Assembly (NCBI RefSeq): GCF_003591035.1
Contig: NZ_QYUO01000001.1
Location: 1,612,001 to 1,676,000, forward strand
DNA length: 64,000 nt
From: Noviherbaspirillum saxi
GTDB lineage: Bacteria; Pseudomonadota; Gammaproteobacteria; Burkholderiales; Burkholderiaceae_D
Reading direction: 5' to 3'
Shown here: in pieces, positions 19,860 through 29,127 of the stretch
Position numbering within the stretch: position 1 is the stretch's first letter
How the letters are laid out: each line of letters opens with the position of its first letter
Position numbers and translations under genes: made by a program
The notes under the pieces: model-generated
Database searches by the model: none
What the model saw: only the letters and a program-made list of their open reading frames with translations
What the model was told of the DNA's origin: nothing

Positions 19860-20726
19860 ATGTCCTTCCCCCTTGCCAACGACGACACACAATCTGACGC
19901 AGACCCTGCTGCGTTGGAAAGATCATTGGGCCAGGAAAATACCCCTAAATCTCAGGCGTCCGGCGATGGCCGCCGACGCGGCGCTACCGATCGGCGCGCT
20001 AAAAGTCCGGAGAGGGAAACAAGAATCAGTGCGCAGCCGGCCTTCGTCCTTCACAGTTATCCCTACAAGGAAACCAGTCTGATCGTCGACGTGTTTTCTC
20101 GCGATTACGGTCGTGTTGCCCTGGTCGCCAAAGGTGCCAAGCGGCCGCATTCCAAACTGCGCGGAGTGCTTCAGACTTTTCAGCCATTGTCGGTCGGCTG
20201 GACCGGCAAGGCGGAAATCAGAACCTTGACCGATGCGGAATGGATAGGAGGCCTGTTGCCTTTGGAAAAGGCCGCATTGCTTTGCGGCTTTTATCTGAAC
20301 GAATTACTGGTCAAGCTGCTCGCCCGCGACGATCCTCATCCCGGATTGTTTGACCATTACGTGGCAACGCTCAATCAGCTTGCCCATGATGAGCCCGCGC
20401 CCATCGTACTGCGCAAATTCGAACGCGCACTATTGAAGGAAACCGGCGTTGCCGGCACACTGAGTATGGATTCGGTATCGGGCCAGCCGGTTATTTCCGA
20501 TGAAACCTATGTTGTCGATCCGGAGCGCGGTCCGCGTCCTGCACATGCATCGGACAATTCGCCGCGCGTTTCGGGCAAGACGCTCCTTGATATGGAGCGG
20601 GAAGACTATACCGACGCGACGACACAATTGCAGAGCAAGTTCCTGATGCGTTTCCTGCTTGCGCATCACCTTGGCGGCACGCCGCTCAACACACGCCAAA
20701 TTCTGATAGATTTGACGCAGTTATAG
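19860..20726 (+). CDS. recO: DNA repair protein RecO
   Basis: 288 residues, some 45 longer than usual. The first 57 residues are a polar, probably disordered stretch; the OB-fold starts at about residue 60 ([34 protein letters not shown]). The helical domain with [14 protein letters not shown] follows. RecO loads RecA on single-stranded DNA with RecR. The true start could be inside the extension, but no better placed ATG with a ribosome-binding site precedes the conserved part. It follows era by 47 bases and precedes pdxJ, a standard order. Confidence 0.92.
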   Translation: MSFPLANDDTQSDADPAALERSLGQENTPKSQASGDGRRRGATDRRAKSPERETRISAQPAFVLHSYPYKETSLIVDVFSRDYGRVALVAKGAKRPHSKLRGVLQTFQPLSVGWTGKAEIRTLTDAEWIGGLLPLEKAALLCGFYLNELLVKLLARDDPHPGLFDHYVATLNQLAHDEPAPIVLRKFERALLKETGVAGTLSMDSVSGQPVISDETYVVDPERGPRPAHASDNSPRVSGKTLLDMEREDYTDATTQLQSKFLMRFLLAHHLGGTPLNTRQILIDLTQL

Positions 20727-20740
20727 CCCCATCTTCTGCC

Positions 20741-21508
20741 ATGAGCCTCTTACATCCCCACAAGCCGGTCATTGACCTTGGTGTCAATATCGACCATGTC
20801 GCCACCCTTCGGAATGCGCGAGGGACGGTTTATCCAGACCCGGTACAGGCGGCGCTGCTCGCCGAGGAATCGGGAGCGGACTGCATTACCTTGCACCTGC
20901 GCGAAGACCGCCGGCATATCCGCGATGCAGACGTGGAAGCGATCCGCCCGCAGTTGCGGACACGCATGAATCTCGAATCGGCGGTGACTGCCGAAATGCT
21001 CGACTTCGCGTGCCGCATCAAGCCGCAGGACGCCTGTCTGGTGCCGGAGCGCCGCAACGAAGTCACCACCGAAGGCGGGCTCGATGTCGCAAAGTATTTT
21101 GCCGAAGTCCAGGCTGCGGTTCGTCAGTTGCAGCGCGAAGGCATCCGTGTCAGCCTGTTTATCGACCCGGACCCGGTGCAGATCAAGGCAGCCTCCGAGT
21201 GCGGCGCTCCGGTCATTGAAATTCATACCGGCCGCTACGCCGAAGCGGATACCGAGGCGGAAATCCAGCGTGAACTTGAACGCGTACAGCAAGCCGTGTT
21301 GGAGGGCGTACGTCATGGGCTGAAGGTTAACGCCGGGCACGGACTTCACTATACCAATGTGCAGCCCATTGCCGCGATTCCCGAGATTGTCGAGCTCAAT
21401 ATCGGGCATGCGATCGTGGCACAAGCCGTGTTTATCGGCTGGCAAAACGCGATCAAGGAAATGAAGGCGGTCATGACGGCGGCTCGCCTCGGCATTCATA
21501 AAAAATGA
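20741..21508 (+). CDS. pdxJ: Pyridoxine 5'-phosphate synthase
   Basis: 255-residue PdxJ, which joins 1-deoxy-D-xylulose 5-phosphate and 3-amino-2-oxopropyl phosphate in vitamin B6 synthesis. Motifs: [17 protein letters not shown] at the N-terminus, [12 protein letters not shown], the catalytic glutamate in [15 protein letters not shown] and the phosphate-binding HAGHGLHY-like segment ([12 protein letters not shown]). The stop overlaps acpS (ATGA). Confidence 0.96.
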   Translation: MSLLHPHKPVIDLGVNIDHVATLRNARGTVYPDPVQAALLAEESGADCITLHLREDRRHIRDADVEAIRPQLRTRMNLESAVTAEMLDFACRIKPQDACLVPERRNEVTTEGGLDVAKYFAEVQAAVRQLQREGIRVSLFIDPDPVQIKAASECGAPVIEIHTGRYAEADTEAEIQRELERVQQAVLEGVRHGLKVNAGHGLHYTNVQPIAAIPEIVELNIGHAIVAQAVFIGWQNAIKEMKAVMTAARLGIHKK

Positions 21509-21897
21509 TTTACGGCGTCGGCACCGATATCATCCAGATCTCGCGCATCGAGGCGGCGTTGCAGCGCAACGGCGAGCGCTTCGCGGAAAAGATTCTAGGT
21601 GTCGAAGAACTGGAAAAATATCATCGGCGCAAGGCAAAAGTCGAGGCAAGAGGGCTTCGATTTCTGGCAACCCGGTTTGCGGCCAAGGAAGCGTTTTCCA
21701 AGGCAATCGGACTGGGCATGCGCATGCCCATGACCTGGCGTTCCATGCAGACATTGAACGACCCCAGTGGAAAACCAGTTGCAGTATTGCATGGTGCATT
21801 GAAGGATTTTATGGAACGAAACGGGCTCACGGCGCAGGTTTCGATTACCGATGAAGCCGACTATGCGGTCGCCTTCGTCATCGTGGAGAAGACATGA
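21505..21897 (+). CDS. acpS: Holo-ACP synthase
   Basis: 130-residue AcpS, which transfers 4'-phosphopantetheine from CoA to the acyl carrier protein. The N-terminal [16 protein letters not shown] contains the magnesium-binding Asp, and [18 protein letters not shown] contains the conserved Glu and Lys. It overlaps both pdxJ and nagZ by four bases, so the three genes are translated as a unit. Confidence 0.95.
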   Translation: MIYGVGTDIIQISRIEAALQRNGERFAEKILGVEELEKYHRRKAKVEARGLRFLATRFAAKEAFSKAIGLGMRMPMTWRSMQTLNDPSGKPVAVLHGALKDFMERNGLTAQVSITDEADYAVAFVIVEKT

Positions 21898-22946
21898 GTG
21901 TGATGGCAGCAAACGGTGCGCTTGGTCCAGTGATGCTGGACGTTGTCGGCAAGACCCTGACGGAAGAAGATATCCGTCGTATCAGGCATCCACTGACCGG
22001 AGGGGTAATCCTGTTTGCGCGAAACTATGAGGACCGCAAGCAGCTCACCGCCTTGACCGAAGCAATCCATGCCGCCCGTCCCGGAGTCCTGATCGCGGTC
22101 GATCATGAAGGCGGCCGCGTACAGCGCTTCCGTACCGACGGCTTCACCCGGCTGCCTGCTATGCGCCGGCTGGGTGAACTGTGGGACAGGAACGTCCTTG
22201 AAGCGCTTCGCGCTGCTACCGATATCGGCTTTGTGCTTGCGAGCGAACTGCGCGCCTGCGGCGTAGATCTGTCCTTTACCCCGGTACTGGATTTGGATTA
22301 TGGCGAGTCGGGAGTCATCGGCGACCGTTCTTTTCATCGCGATCCGCGTGTTGTTACCGTTCTGGCAAAAAGTTTGAACCACGGGCTTGCGCTTGCCGGC
22401 ATGGCCAATTGCGGAAAGCATTTCCCAGGACACGGCTTCGTCAAGGCGGATTCACATATCGATATTCCGGTCGACGAGCGGAATCTGAAGGAAATACTCG
22501 GTGACGATGCCGCGCCTTACGACTGGATCGGGCTCGGGTTAGCGGCGGTCATGCCGGCCCACGTGATCTATCCAAAGGTCGACAAGAATCCGGCAGGCTT
22601 CTCGAAAAAATGGCTGTCGATCCTGCGTAAAGATATGGGATTTCAGGGGGTTATTTTCAGCGATGATCTCAGCATGGAAGGCGCGAGCGTCGCCGGAACC
22701 GTGACTGATGCGGCCAGGGCGGCTCTCGGTGCCGGCTGCGACATGGTCCTGATCTGTAACTCGCCGGAAAAAGCCGATCAACTGCTTGCCGAGCTCAAAT
22801 CGAAAACGGGCGCTGCAGCGAGCGCATCGTCTGCCCGTATAGCATCGCTTGTTCCCCAATCCGCTCCTTTGAATTGGGATATGCTCCAGACGAACGTACG
22901 TTATCTCGCCGCGCGCCACACGGCACAGTCACTGGCGAGTGCATAA
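21894..22946 (+). CDS. nagZ: Beta-N-acetylhexosaminidase NagZ
   Basis: 350-residue family GH3 enzyme that removes GlcNAc from recycled muropeptides in the cytoplasm. [23 protein letters not shown] and the catalytic loop [18 protein letters not shown] (Asp-His dyad) are present, and the nucleophile aspartate is in [11 protein letters not shown]. No signal peptide. Overlaps acpS. Confidence 0.95.
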   Translation: MSVMAANGALGPVMLDVVGKTLTEEDIRRIRHPLTGGVILFARNYEDRKQLTALTEAIHAARPGVLIAVDHEGGRVQRFRTDGFTRLPAMRRLGELWDRNVLEALRAATDIGFVLASELRACGVDLSFTPVLDLDYGESGVIGDRSFHRDPRVVTVLAKSLNHGLALAGMANCGKHFPGHGFVKADSHIDIPVDERNLKEILGDDAAPYDWIGLGLAAVMPAHVIYPKVDKNPAGFSKKWLSILRKDMGFQGVIFSDDLSMEGASVAGTVTDAARAALGAGCDMVLICNSPEKADQLLAELKSKTGAAASASSARIASLVPQSAPLNWDMLQTNVRYLAARHTAQSLASA

Positions 22947-22961
22947 GGAAGAGTCTCACCG

Positions 22962-24818
22962 ATGTCCGAGCCTGTCGCACCCGATCCGCGCGCTATCGTT
23001 CTTGAAACCGTTGCCAAGCTGCCGCACCTGCCGGGCGTATATCGCTATTTTGATGCCGACGACAAGCTGCTGTATGTCGGCAAGGCGCGCGACCTGAAGA
23101 AACGGGTTTCCAGTTATTTTCAGAAGAACCTTGCGAGTCCGCGTACCGCAATGATGGTCGAGCGCATTGCGCGGCTTGAAACGACGGTCACGCGTAGCGA
23201 AGCGGAAGCATTACTTCTTGAAAACAATCTGATCAAGACGCTGCAGCCGCGTTTCAATATCCTGTTCCGGGACGACAAGTCTTATCCCTACCTGAAGATC
23301 ACAGCGCAGGAAACGCCGCGCATGGCGTATTACCGAGGTTCGGTCGATAAAAAGCACCAGTATTTCGGCCCATTCCCCAGTGCCTGGGCTGTGAAGGAAT
23401 CGATGCAGATTCTGCAAAAGGTGTTTCGGATCCGGACTTGCGAAGATACGGTATTTGCTAACCGTACAAGACCCTGTCTGTTACATCAGATCCAGCGCTG
23501 CAGCGGCCCCTGTGTGAACGCAATCAGTAAAGAGGATTACGCTTCCGATGTGGATAATGCCGCGAAGTTTCTGCGCGGCCGGCAGAGCGAAGTGCTTGAA
23601 ACGCTGGAAAAGAAAATGCATGCGTTCGCCGGGGAGTTGAAGTTCGAGCAGGCCGCCGCCGTGCGCAACCAGATCACTGCATTGTCACGCGTGCTGCATC
23701 AGCAAACGATGGAAACGGTGGGGGATGCGGACATCGACATCATTGCTGTTGTGGTGCAGGGCGGACGCGCCTGCGTCAATCTGGCGATGGTGCGAGGAGG
23801 GCGCCATCTTGGCGACCGCGCGTATTTCCCGACACATGTCGACGATGCAATAGCGACGGCGGAAGATACTGTCGAAATCGCCGTGCTCAAGGCATTCCTG
23901 GCGCAGCATTACATCGATACGTTTATTCCTTCGACACTTATTTTGAGCCTGGAATTTGACGAGCCGGCTTTGATGATGGCGCTGATGGAACAATGCGGTC
24001 ACAGGATTACGCTGGTGTTTCAGCCACAAGGCCAGCGCAGGCAATGGCTGGAGATGGCGCAGAAGGGTGCCGAGATCGCGCTTGCGCGACTGCTATCGGA
24101 GCAGGGATCGCAGCAGGCGCGCACGCGCGCCCTGGTTGACGCGCTGGGTATCGACGCGACGGACATGGAAACCTTGCGCGTCGAGTGTTTCGATATCAGC
24201 CATACGCAAGGCGAGGCGACCCAGGCGTCCTGTGTGGTGTTTCATCATCATGCAATGCAAAATGGCGAATACCGCCGCTATAACATCAATGACATCACAC
24301 CGGGCGACGACTATGCAGCCATGCGTCAGGTGCTGATGCGACGTTATGAAAAGGTGGCCAATGGCGACGGCGTGATGCCGGACATCGTTCTTATCGACGG
24401 CGGCAAGGGGCAGGTTGAAATGGCGCGTCAAGTCTTCAGCGAACTCGGTCTGGACATAGGCCTGATCGTAGGTGTGGCGAAAGGCGAAGGTCGCAAGGTC
24501 GGCCTTGAAACGCTTATCTTCGCCGATGAGAGAGCGCCGCAGGAATTGGGCAAGGAATCGGCGGCCCTCATGCTTGTCGCGCAGATTCGTGATGAAGCGC
24601 ATCGCTTTGCGATAACCGGCATGCGTGCCAAACGTGCGAAAGCCAGGCAGACTTCACGTCTCGAAGAAATCGAAGGAATCGGCGCCAAGCGCAGGCAGAA
24701 GTTGCTCGCCCGTTTCGGCGGCCTGCGAGGTGTCGCGGATGCCAGCGTTGAAGATCTTGCATCGGTGGACGGCATTTCACGTCAACTTGCCGAAGAGATT
24801 TATAAACAATTGCATTGA
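22962..24818 (+). CDS. uvrC: Excinuclease ABC subunit C
   Basis: 618-residue UvrC, which makes both incisions in nucleotide excision repair. The GIY-YIG domain is residues 17-95 (LPGVYRYF...[18 protein letters not shown]), followed by a UVR motif ([11 protein letters not shown]), the RNase H-like nuclease domain ([12 protein letters not shown]..., IDGGKGQ) and C-terminal helix-hairpin-helix repeats ([18 protein letters not shown]). A shorter GIY-YIG paralogue, Cho, lies at 59036. Confidence 0.97.
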   Translation: MSEPVAPDPRAIVLETVAKLPHLPGVYRYFDADDKLLYVGKARDLKKRVSSYFQKNLASPRTAMMVERIARLETTVTRSEAEALLLENNLIKTLQPRFNILFRDDKSYPYLKITAQETPRMAYYRGSVDKKHQYFGPFPSAWAVKESMQILQKVFRIRTCEDTVFANRTRPCLLHQIQRCSGPCVNAISKEDYASDVDNAAKFLRGRQSEVLETLEKKMHAFAGELKFEQAAAVRNQITALSRVLHQQTMETVGDADIDIIAVVVQGGRACVNLAMVRGGRHLGDRAYFPTHVDDAIATAEDTVEIAVLKAFLAQHYIDTFIPSTLILSLEFDEPALMMALMEQCGHRITLVFQPQGQRRQWLEMAQKGAEIALARLLSEQGSQQARTRALVDALGIDATDMETLRVECFDISHTQGEATQASCVVFHHHAMQNGEYRRYNINDITPGDDYAAMRQVLMRRYEKVANGDGVMPDIVLIDGGKGQVEMARQVFSELGLDIGLIVGVAKGEGRKVGLETLIFADERAPQELGKESAALMLVAQIRDEAHRFAITGMRAKRAKARQTSRLEEIEGIGAKRRQKLLARFGGLRGVADASVEDLASVDGISRQLAEEIYKQLH

Positions 24819-24910
24819 TCGATGACGACGTGCAGGGTGCATCGATCGGTATTTCATTGCAGCCAACGCAAGTTCCACGCGATAATCGCGATAAATTACC
24901 GGCGCTGATT

Positions 24911-25495
24911 ATGCCTCTCAATATTCCTATTCTGCTTACCTGGCTGCGCGTAGCGCTCATTCCCCTTGTAGTGGGGGTCTTCTATCTGCCTGACGACTGG
25001 CTATCACCCTACGCAAAAGGCGTCGCCTCCACCGCGATATTCATCGTCGCGGCCGTGACCGACTGGTTCGATGGTTTTCTGGCACGGCGCTGGAACGAAA
25101 CCTCTGCTTTCGGCGCGTTCCTGGATCCGGTCGCGGACAAGCTGATGGTGGCCGGTGCGCTGCTGGTACTCGTCGAGTTCGACCGCGTCAACGCCGTCAT
25201 TGCCTTTATCATCATTGGACGAGAAATTGCGATCTCCGCATTGCGTGAATGGATGGCGCAACTAGGTGCTTCGAAGTCGGTTGCCGTCAGTTCGATCGGT
25301 AAGATCAAGACGACGGCGCAAATGATCGCCATTCCAATGCTCCTGTACAGCGATACGCTTTTTGGTTTCATCGATACACGCTTGCTTGGCGCATGGCTGC
25401 TTGTCATTGCCGCAGTGCTGACCGTGTGGTCAATGTTTTACTACTTGCGCAAGGCTTGGCCGCTGATCAAAGAAAAGGCAGGCCGTCTGATCTAA
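24911..25495 (+). CDS. pgsA: CDP-diacylglycerol-glycerol-3-phosphate 3-phosphatidyltransferase
   Basis: 194-residue integral membrane enzyme that makes phosphatidylglycerol phosphate. The CDP-alcohol phosphatidyltransferase signature is visible as VTDWFDGFLARRWNETSAFGAFLDPVADK (Dx2DGx2ARx8Gx3Dx3D). Four or more hydrophobic segments. I use the ATG at 24911, which gives MPLNIPILLTWLRV, the family N-terminus; the frame is open to 24815 but the extra residues are not membrane-like or conserved. It follows uvrC, then tRNA genes, a classic betaproteobacterial layout. Confidence 0.95.
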   Translation: MPLNIPILLTWLRVALIPLVVGVFYLPDDWLSPYAKGVASTAIFIVAAVTDWFDGFLARRWNETSAFGAFLDPVADKLMVAGALLVLVEFDRVNAVIAFIIIGREIAISALREWMAQLGASKSVAVSSIGKIKTTAQMIAIPMLLYSDTLFGFIDTRLLGAWLLVIAAVLTVWSMFYYLRKAWPLIKEKAGRLI

Positions 25496-25557
25496 GTCCG
25501 TCTATTTTGCCTGCCATGCGTATGCGCGTGCGTCGTCAATCAGAGCCAGGCAAAGGG

Positions 25558-25585
25558 TTGACAGGGATCCTTAATCCTCTATAAT
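25558..25585 (+). promoter_or_regulatory. Consensus sigma-70 promoter for the tRNA cluster
   Basis: TTGACA at 25558-25563 and TATAAT at 25580-25585, both perfect, with a 16-base spacer. It is 17 bases upstream of the first tRNA-Gly, as expected for a strong tRNA promoter. Confidence 0.88.
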
Positions 25586-25602
25586 GCGTGTCTGTTGTGA
25601 AC

Positions 25603-25678
25603 GCGGGAGTAGCTCAGTTGGTAGAGCGCAACCTTGCCAAGGTTGAGGTCGAGAGTTCGAGACTCTTCTCCCGCTCCA
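25603..25678 (+). tRNA. tRNA-Gly (GCC)
   Basis: 76 bases including an encoded CCA. Acceptor GCGGGAG pairs with CTCCCGC; the anticodon stem CAACC/GGTTG encloses TTGCCAA, giving anticodon GCC (glycine). T-loop GTTCGAGAC is standard. Nearly identical to the next gene. Confidence 0.97.
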
Positions 25679-25685
25679 GAATCCG

Positions 25686-25714
25686 AAAGGAAGCTTCCTA
25701 GCTTCCTTTTTTAT
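25686..25714 (+). terminator. Terminator after the first tRNA-Gly
   Basis: AAAGGAAGC (25686-25694) pairs with GCTTCCTTT (25701-25709) around TTCCTA and runs into a T-tract. It would limit readthrough into the second tRNA-Gly. Confidence 0.75.
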
Positions 25715-25770
25715 TTCGACAGATTTCGGTGTCCTTACGAAATCATTGGGCGAAGTAAAATGCAGTATAT

Positions 25771-25846
25771 GCGGGAATAGCTCAGTTGGTAGAGCGCAAC
25801 CTTGCCAAGGTTGAGGTCGAGAGTTCGAGACTCTTTTCCCGCTCCA
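25771..25846 (+). tRNA. tRNA-Gly (GCC), second copy
   Basis: 76 bases with encoded CCA, same anticodon GCC. It differs from the first copy only in the acceptor stem (GCGGGAA/TTCCCGC), a compensated base-pair change, so both copies look functional. A recent tandem duplication. Confidence 0.97.
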
Positions 25847-25957
25847 GTTTTCTAGACGTCGATGCATCATCTGCTTCAATCGTGCCAAGCGGAGTCGAGT
25901 TTGCTTGCCGATACTTGAAAGCGCGATTTTGGTTTTGTAGTTAAAATGTCTTCCCAT

Positions 25958-26031
25958 GGCGGGGTAGCAAAGTGGTTATGCAGCGGCCTGCAAAGCCGTT
26001 TACGCCGGTTCGATCCCGACCCCCGCCTCCA
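25958..26031 (+). tRNA. tRNA-Cys (GCA)
   Basis: 74 bases with encoded CCA. Acceptor GGCGGGG pairs with CCCCGCC; the anticodon loop CTGCAAA gives GCA (cysteine). Normal T arm (GGTTCGATCC). Confidence 0.97.
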
Positions 26032-26039
26032 GTTCTCCA

Positions 26040-26063
26040 AAAAGCGCCGCGTGCGCTTTTTTT
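26040..26063 (+). terminator. Terminator after tRNA-Cys
   Basis: AAAAGCGC (26040-26047) pairs with GCGCTTTT (26053-26060) around CGCGT, followed by more T residues. It separates tRNA-Cys from tRNA-Leu. Confidence 0.7.
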
Positions 26064-26091
26064 GTATGTGCGGCCAACTTGTTTGTATCGT

Positions 26092-26184
26092 GCCCGAGTG
26101 GTGAAATTGGTAGACACAGCGGACTTAAAATCCGCCGCTTACCCGAGAGGGGGCGTACCGGTTCGATTCCGGTCTCGGGCACCA
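26092..26184 (+). tRNA. tRNA-Leu (TAA)
   Basis: 93 bases with encoded CCA, class II with a long variable arm. Acceptor GCCCGAG/CTCGGGC; anticodon loop CTTAAAA gives anticodon TAA (reads UUA/UUG leucine). It is the last tRNA of the cluster, and an accessory region begins directly after it. Confidence 0.97.
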
Positions 26185-26249
26185 ATCATCTATATCATCC
26201 CGTCTCATATCCGAGGTATCGTCAAGTGTTGTGGATGGACGGTCAGTGT

Positions 26250-27232
26250 TCAGGCGGCAGCCAGCTGCTGTTGCTCACGAACTCCATCGATAAACTTCAC
26301 TCCACGAATCACTTCTGCCAGCCAAGTAAATCCCTTCAAGCGCCGGAACGACTGTTCTGCGCAGATGGCCAGCTTGAACAGCATCGCCAACAACGATGTT
26401 CTTGAGCAGGCACCTTTGACACGTTCCGTGCGGTGACGAATGGTGGCAAACGTCGACGCGATGACATTCGATGTCCTCAGATGGACCCAGTGCTCAGCCG
26501 GGAAATCATAGAAAGCCAGTAACGCTTCCCGGTCCTTTGCCAGACATGCGGTCGCCTTCGGATACTTCGCCTCGTAGGTGCTCAGGAAAGCGTCGAATGC
26601 GCTGTCTGCCTGTGCCCGCGTCTCTGCCGTGTTTCAGCAAACACTTCATCGAGCGCCGCCCAGAATCCCAGCGCACCATCTTCAATCGCCAGGAACCGCT
26701 TCTGGCCACGCTCGTTGACGCTGACGACCACCAGGGCACATAACCGGTGATCTTCGGCACAGATGCCGGAGTACACGCCATCCGCCCACACCTACACCCA
26801 GCGCTCCTTCGACAAATCGCTCTTGTTCCAGGCCGCATACTCGGCAGCCCAGGTTTGCTTCAGAGGGCTGATCACGCCAGACGAAAGATTCCCGGTGCCC
26901 GGCCCCACCAACGCTTCCAATGCCGGCCCAATATCAGCCTGCGAAATGCCGCGTAAATACAGCCAGGGCAGAACTGCATCGACCGAGGCAGCATATCGGA
27001 CATCGTCCGGTACCAGCTTCGATTCGAACCGGATACCTTCACCGGTACGGTCCTTCACCCTTGGCACCTTGACCGTGACTGGCCCGGGCCCTGTCAATAT
27101 CGCCCGTTCGGGCAAATAGCCATTGCGCACGACTGCCGGCTTGCCGTTCAGATCGCGTACCTGCGCGTTACTGTGCCAACAGCTCGGCGCATTCGGCATG
27201 GATGGCCGCCTGCAGCAATTCCACCACCTTTT
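26250..27232 (-). pseudogene. IS256-family (mutator-type) transposase remnant
   Basis: Read on the minus strand, the segment follows the IS256 transposase from KKVVELLQAAIHAECAELL (27232) to VKFIDGVREQQQLAAA (stop at 26250). The frame is broken at three places: a +1 shift near 27175, an amber TAG at 26792-26794 where the family has tyrosine (RWV-stop-VWADGVY), and a jump near 26625 where AETR is joined directly to AQADSAFDAF, so the conserved central stretch with the second catalytic region is missing. The original start is not found and no terminal inverted repeats are evident. It cannot encode a working transposase. It sits 66 bases beyond tRNA-Leu. Confidence 0.88.
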
Positions 27233-27664
27233 TCACCTACCCTTCATCCGCAAGATTCCGTTATACCTGCCGCGCACGCGCGTAACAAGGCAAAGGGCGA
27301 GCCGTAAAAAGTAACGTCACAAAGCCAGTGAGGTTGAACGCCGGGCCGATTATCGAGGCGCGGTCTGTGACGGTCTGTCATGGATTAGCTCGGACGTGTC
27401 GCAACATCCAATTTCCACGGCTCCGCAAATCGAGCACTGGTTTGCTGCAATATTTCATGTATGGGGGTGAATTGTGGGCAAAACCATCAATACCCGTTGA
27501 AACCCAGCATAGCTGCTGGCCTTTTAGTGGACACAATGCTCACAAACCGTGCCGCCTCCCGGAAGTCTCGCAATAGCTCATTAAATCGCCTTTGCTCTGC
27601 CAACCACTCAGCCGAGCGCATGCTGTGTTTTCGCGCATTCTGGGAGGCGCTCGCTCTGCCGGTT
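27233..27664. other. Gene-free stretch beside the IS remnant
   Basis: No credible gene. Short open frames on the plus strand (27328-27576, 27461-27676) lack ribosome-binding sites and do not resemble known proteins. It is probably decayed insertion-sequence or island DNA. Confidence 0.5.
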
Positions 27665-27961
27665 TCAGAATCCTAGATAATCGTTCAAGAAATTGTCCAA
27701 AAAAGAGCGCTCAGGATTGTAAAAACGCCCCGTAAAGCCAAACCACATCCATTGCTCTGCTGGAACTGCCGAGAAGGGAAGTGATTGCATAGCCTGCGTA
27801 GGAGTAGCGATTGTAGTGGAGGTGGTCGTCGACATAGCTGGAGCGGAGGTAGTAGTCGGCATAGTTGGAGCGGCACCGCCGTTTCCGCCATGTACGGTTG
27901 TCATGGCTTTGTTATCGAGTTCTACGGCGAGAGGGAGGTCGTTGACGATTAGGGCTTGCAT
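27665..27961 (-). CDS. Small peptide with double-glycine leader (bacteriocin/RiPP-like precursor)
   Basis: 98 residues, translated from an ATG with a good AAGGAG site 8 bases upstream. The first 26 residues (IVNDLPLAVELDNKAMTTVHGG) look like the leaders of secreted proteobacterial peptides that end in Gly-Gly and are cut by C39-peptidase ABC transporters. The rest has a Thr/Ser/Pro/Ala-rich middle (residues 31-60) and an aromatic end with WMWFGF and RFYNPE, no cysteine, and no membrane helix. No transporter, maturation enzyme or immunity gene is recognisable nearby. It is flanked by an IS remnant and a long AT-rich gap, which suggests acquired DNA. The leader resemblance is from memory of the family; the activity is unknown. 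Confidence 0.6.
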   Translation of the reverse strand: MQALIVNDLPLAVELDNKAMTTVHGGNGGAAPTMPTTTSAPAMSTTTSTTIATPTQAMQSLPFSAVPAEQWMWFGFTGRFYNPERSFLDNFLNDYLGF

Positions 27962-28746
27962 TGGACTGTCTCCTTAACAGATCAGTGTTTCGGTTAATGA
28001 GCACTTGTTGCGCTCAGCGGACAATAGGCATAAGACATGCCAACCGCAGAAAACAGTCTGAAAGGCTTTCTAACTGTTTGAAAAAATGTGTTTTTTTCTT
28101 GTCATTGAGGATTCGTCAATGCGCGTGGCCATAGCGGCAAATCAACTGTCTAGCTACACCCAACAACTTTCGTGAGGGCTGTTCGCTAAAGGCCAACGGG
28201 CATCGCGAGTAAATGTTGGAGACGCATACATCTGCTCATCCGATTCGCCTATCAACATACTTGGCAACTTGAGCCTGATCGTTTCATGCTTCCATCGTAC
28301 ACACTGATTCAAATCGCAGAACGTTAAACCCACGTTTCGTGGATATTTGAAAGATGTGTTCTTTGAATCAGATCAAGTTGATACCTCGACGCGACTGTTG
28401 ACTTGCTGCTTACCATTTCCATTAATCTTTCATTAGCGCAATGCTTTGGAGCTGGCTACTTTTTTGTCTTTTCTTGTCAAAATAAAATGCGTTCAAATTT
28501 TTAATTAATAAAAATATTTCGAAATAAAAGTTTGCTATTTAAATGTTTTGGCAAATCATTTGAATACAATAAAAACAAAGAAGGCTCTAAAATTTTCGCC
28601 ATTGTTGATGTGGCGAAATGCCGCATTCAACCAGCATTTTTCAACGCAAAAAAGCTCGTTCTAGAGTAGCTTTTGAATTGCTTGCAGCAAGGGCCTTTTG
28701 TGCTTTGCACCAATAAATTTACTGACATCTTTCTGGAGATCATCAA
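27962..28746. other. 785-bp AT-rich intergenic region before gcvH
   Basis: No coding gene recognised. The stretch 28490-28560 is extremely AT-rich. It holds a nested inverted repeat (28304-28371) and an 8-bp hairpin (28594-28601 with 28611-28618), listed or discussed elsewhere. I looked for a glycine riboswitch before gcvH and did not see one. A GGAG ribosome-binding site precedes the gcvH ATG. The promoters of both the leader-peptide gene and the gcv operon must lie here. Confidence 0.6.
28304..28371. repeat. Nested inverted repeat
   Basis: An outer 10-bp arm CTGATTCAAA (28304-28313) is repeated in inverted form as TTTGAATCAG (28362-28371), and within it CCACG/CGTGG (28330-28334, 28338-28342) forms a 3-base-loop hairpin. 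It could be an operator, a structured RNA or a mobile-element end. There is no flanking T-run. Confidence 0.45.
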
Positions 28747-29127
28747 ATGAGCAAAACCCTTTTCACGCAGGAGCATGAGTGGTTGCGCGTCGACGATAAC
28801 GGCGTTGTCACCGTAGGCATTACTGACTATGCCCAAGACCATCTGGGCGACCTTGTCTACATCCAGCTTCCCGAAGTCGGCAAGGAGTTCGCAAAAGGTG
28901 ATGAGGCTGCGGTAATTGAGTCGGTCAAGACAGCAGGCGAAATCCTGATGCCTGGCGCAGGTGTTGTCACCGCAATCAACGAGGCACTTGCCGATGAACC
29001 GGGCAAGGTCAATGAAGATCCAATGGGAGAAGGCTGGTTCTTCGCATTCAAGGCTGCCGATGCTTCCGCACTCGAAGGCTTGATGGATGAGGCATCGTAC
29101 AAGACTTATATCGAATCGCTCGGCTGA
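28747..29127 (+). CDS. gcvH: Glycine cleavage system H protein
   Basis: 126-residue lipoyl-carrier protein. The lipoylated lysine is in IESVKTAGEILMP, near residue 61. H protein shuttles the aminomethyl group from GcvP to GcvT. It is the first gene of gcvH-gcvP-sdaA-gcvT-lipA. The N-terminus MSKTLFTQEHEWLRV is standard. Confidence 0.97.
   Translation: MSKTLFTQEHEWLRVDDNGVVTVGITDYAQDHLGDLVYIQLPEVGKEFAKGDEAAVIESVKTAGEILMPGAGVVTAINEALADEPGKVNEDPMGEGWFFAFKAADASALEGLMDEASYKTYIESLG

Noticed and set aside
27328..27676. Short genes beside the IS256 remnant
   Set aside because: No initiation signals or known domain; likely decayed mobile DNA.
27962..28746. A glycine riboswitch upstream of gcvH
   Set aside because: I looked for the tandem aptamer core and its conserved GGAGAG/ACCG-like elements and saw none; the region is mainly AT-rich.
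26160..28746. An integrated island with an attachment-site repeat of tRNA-Leu
   Set aside because: No repeat of the tRNA 3' end was seen before gcvH and no integrase gene is present.
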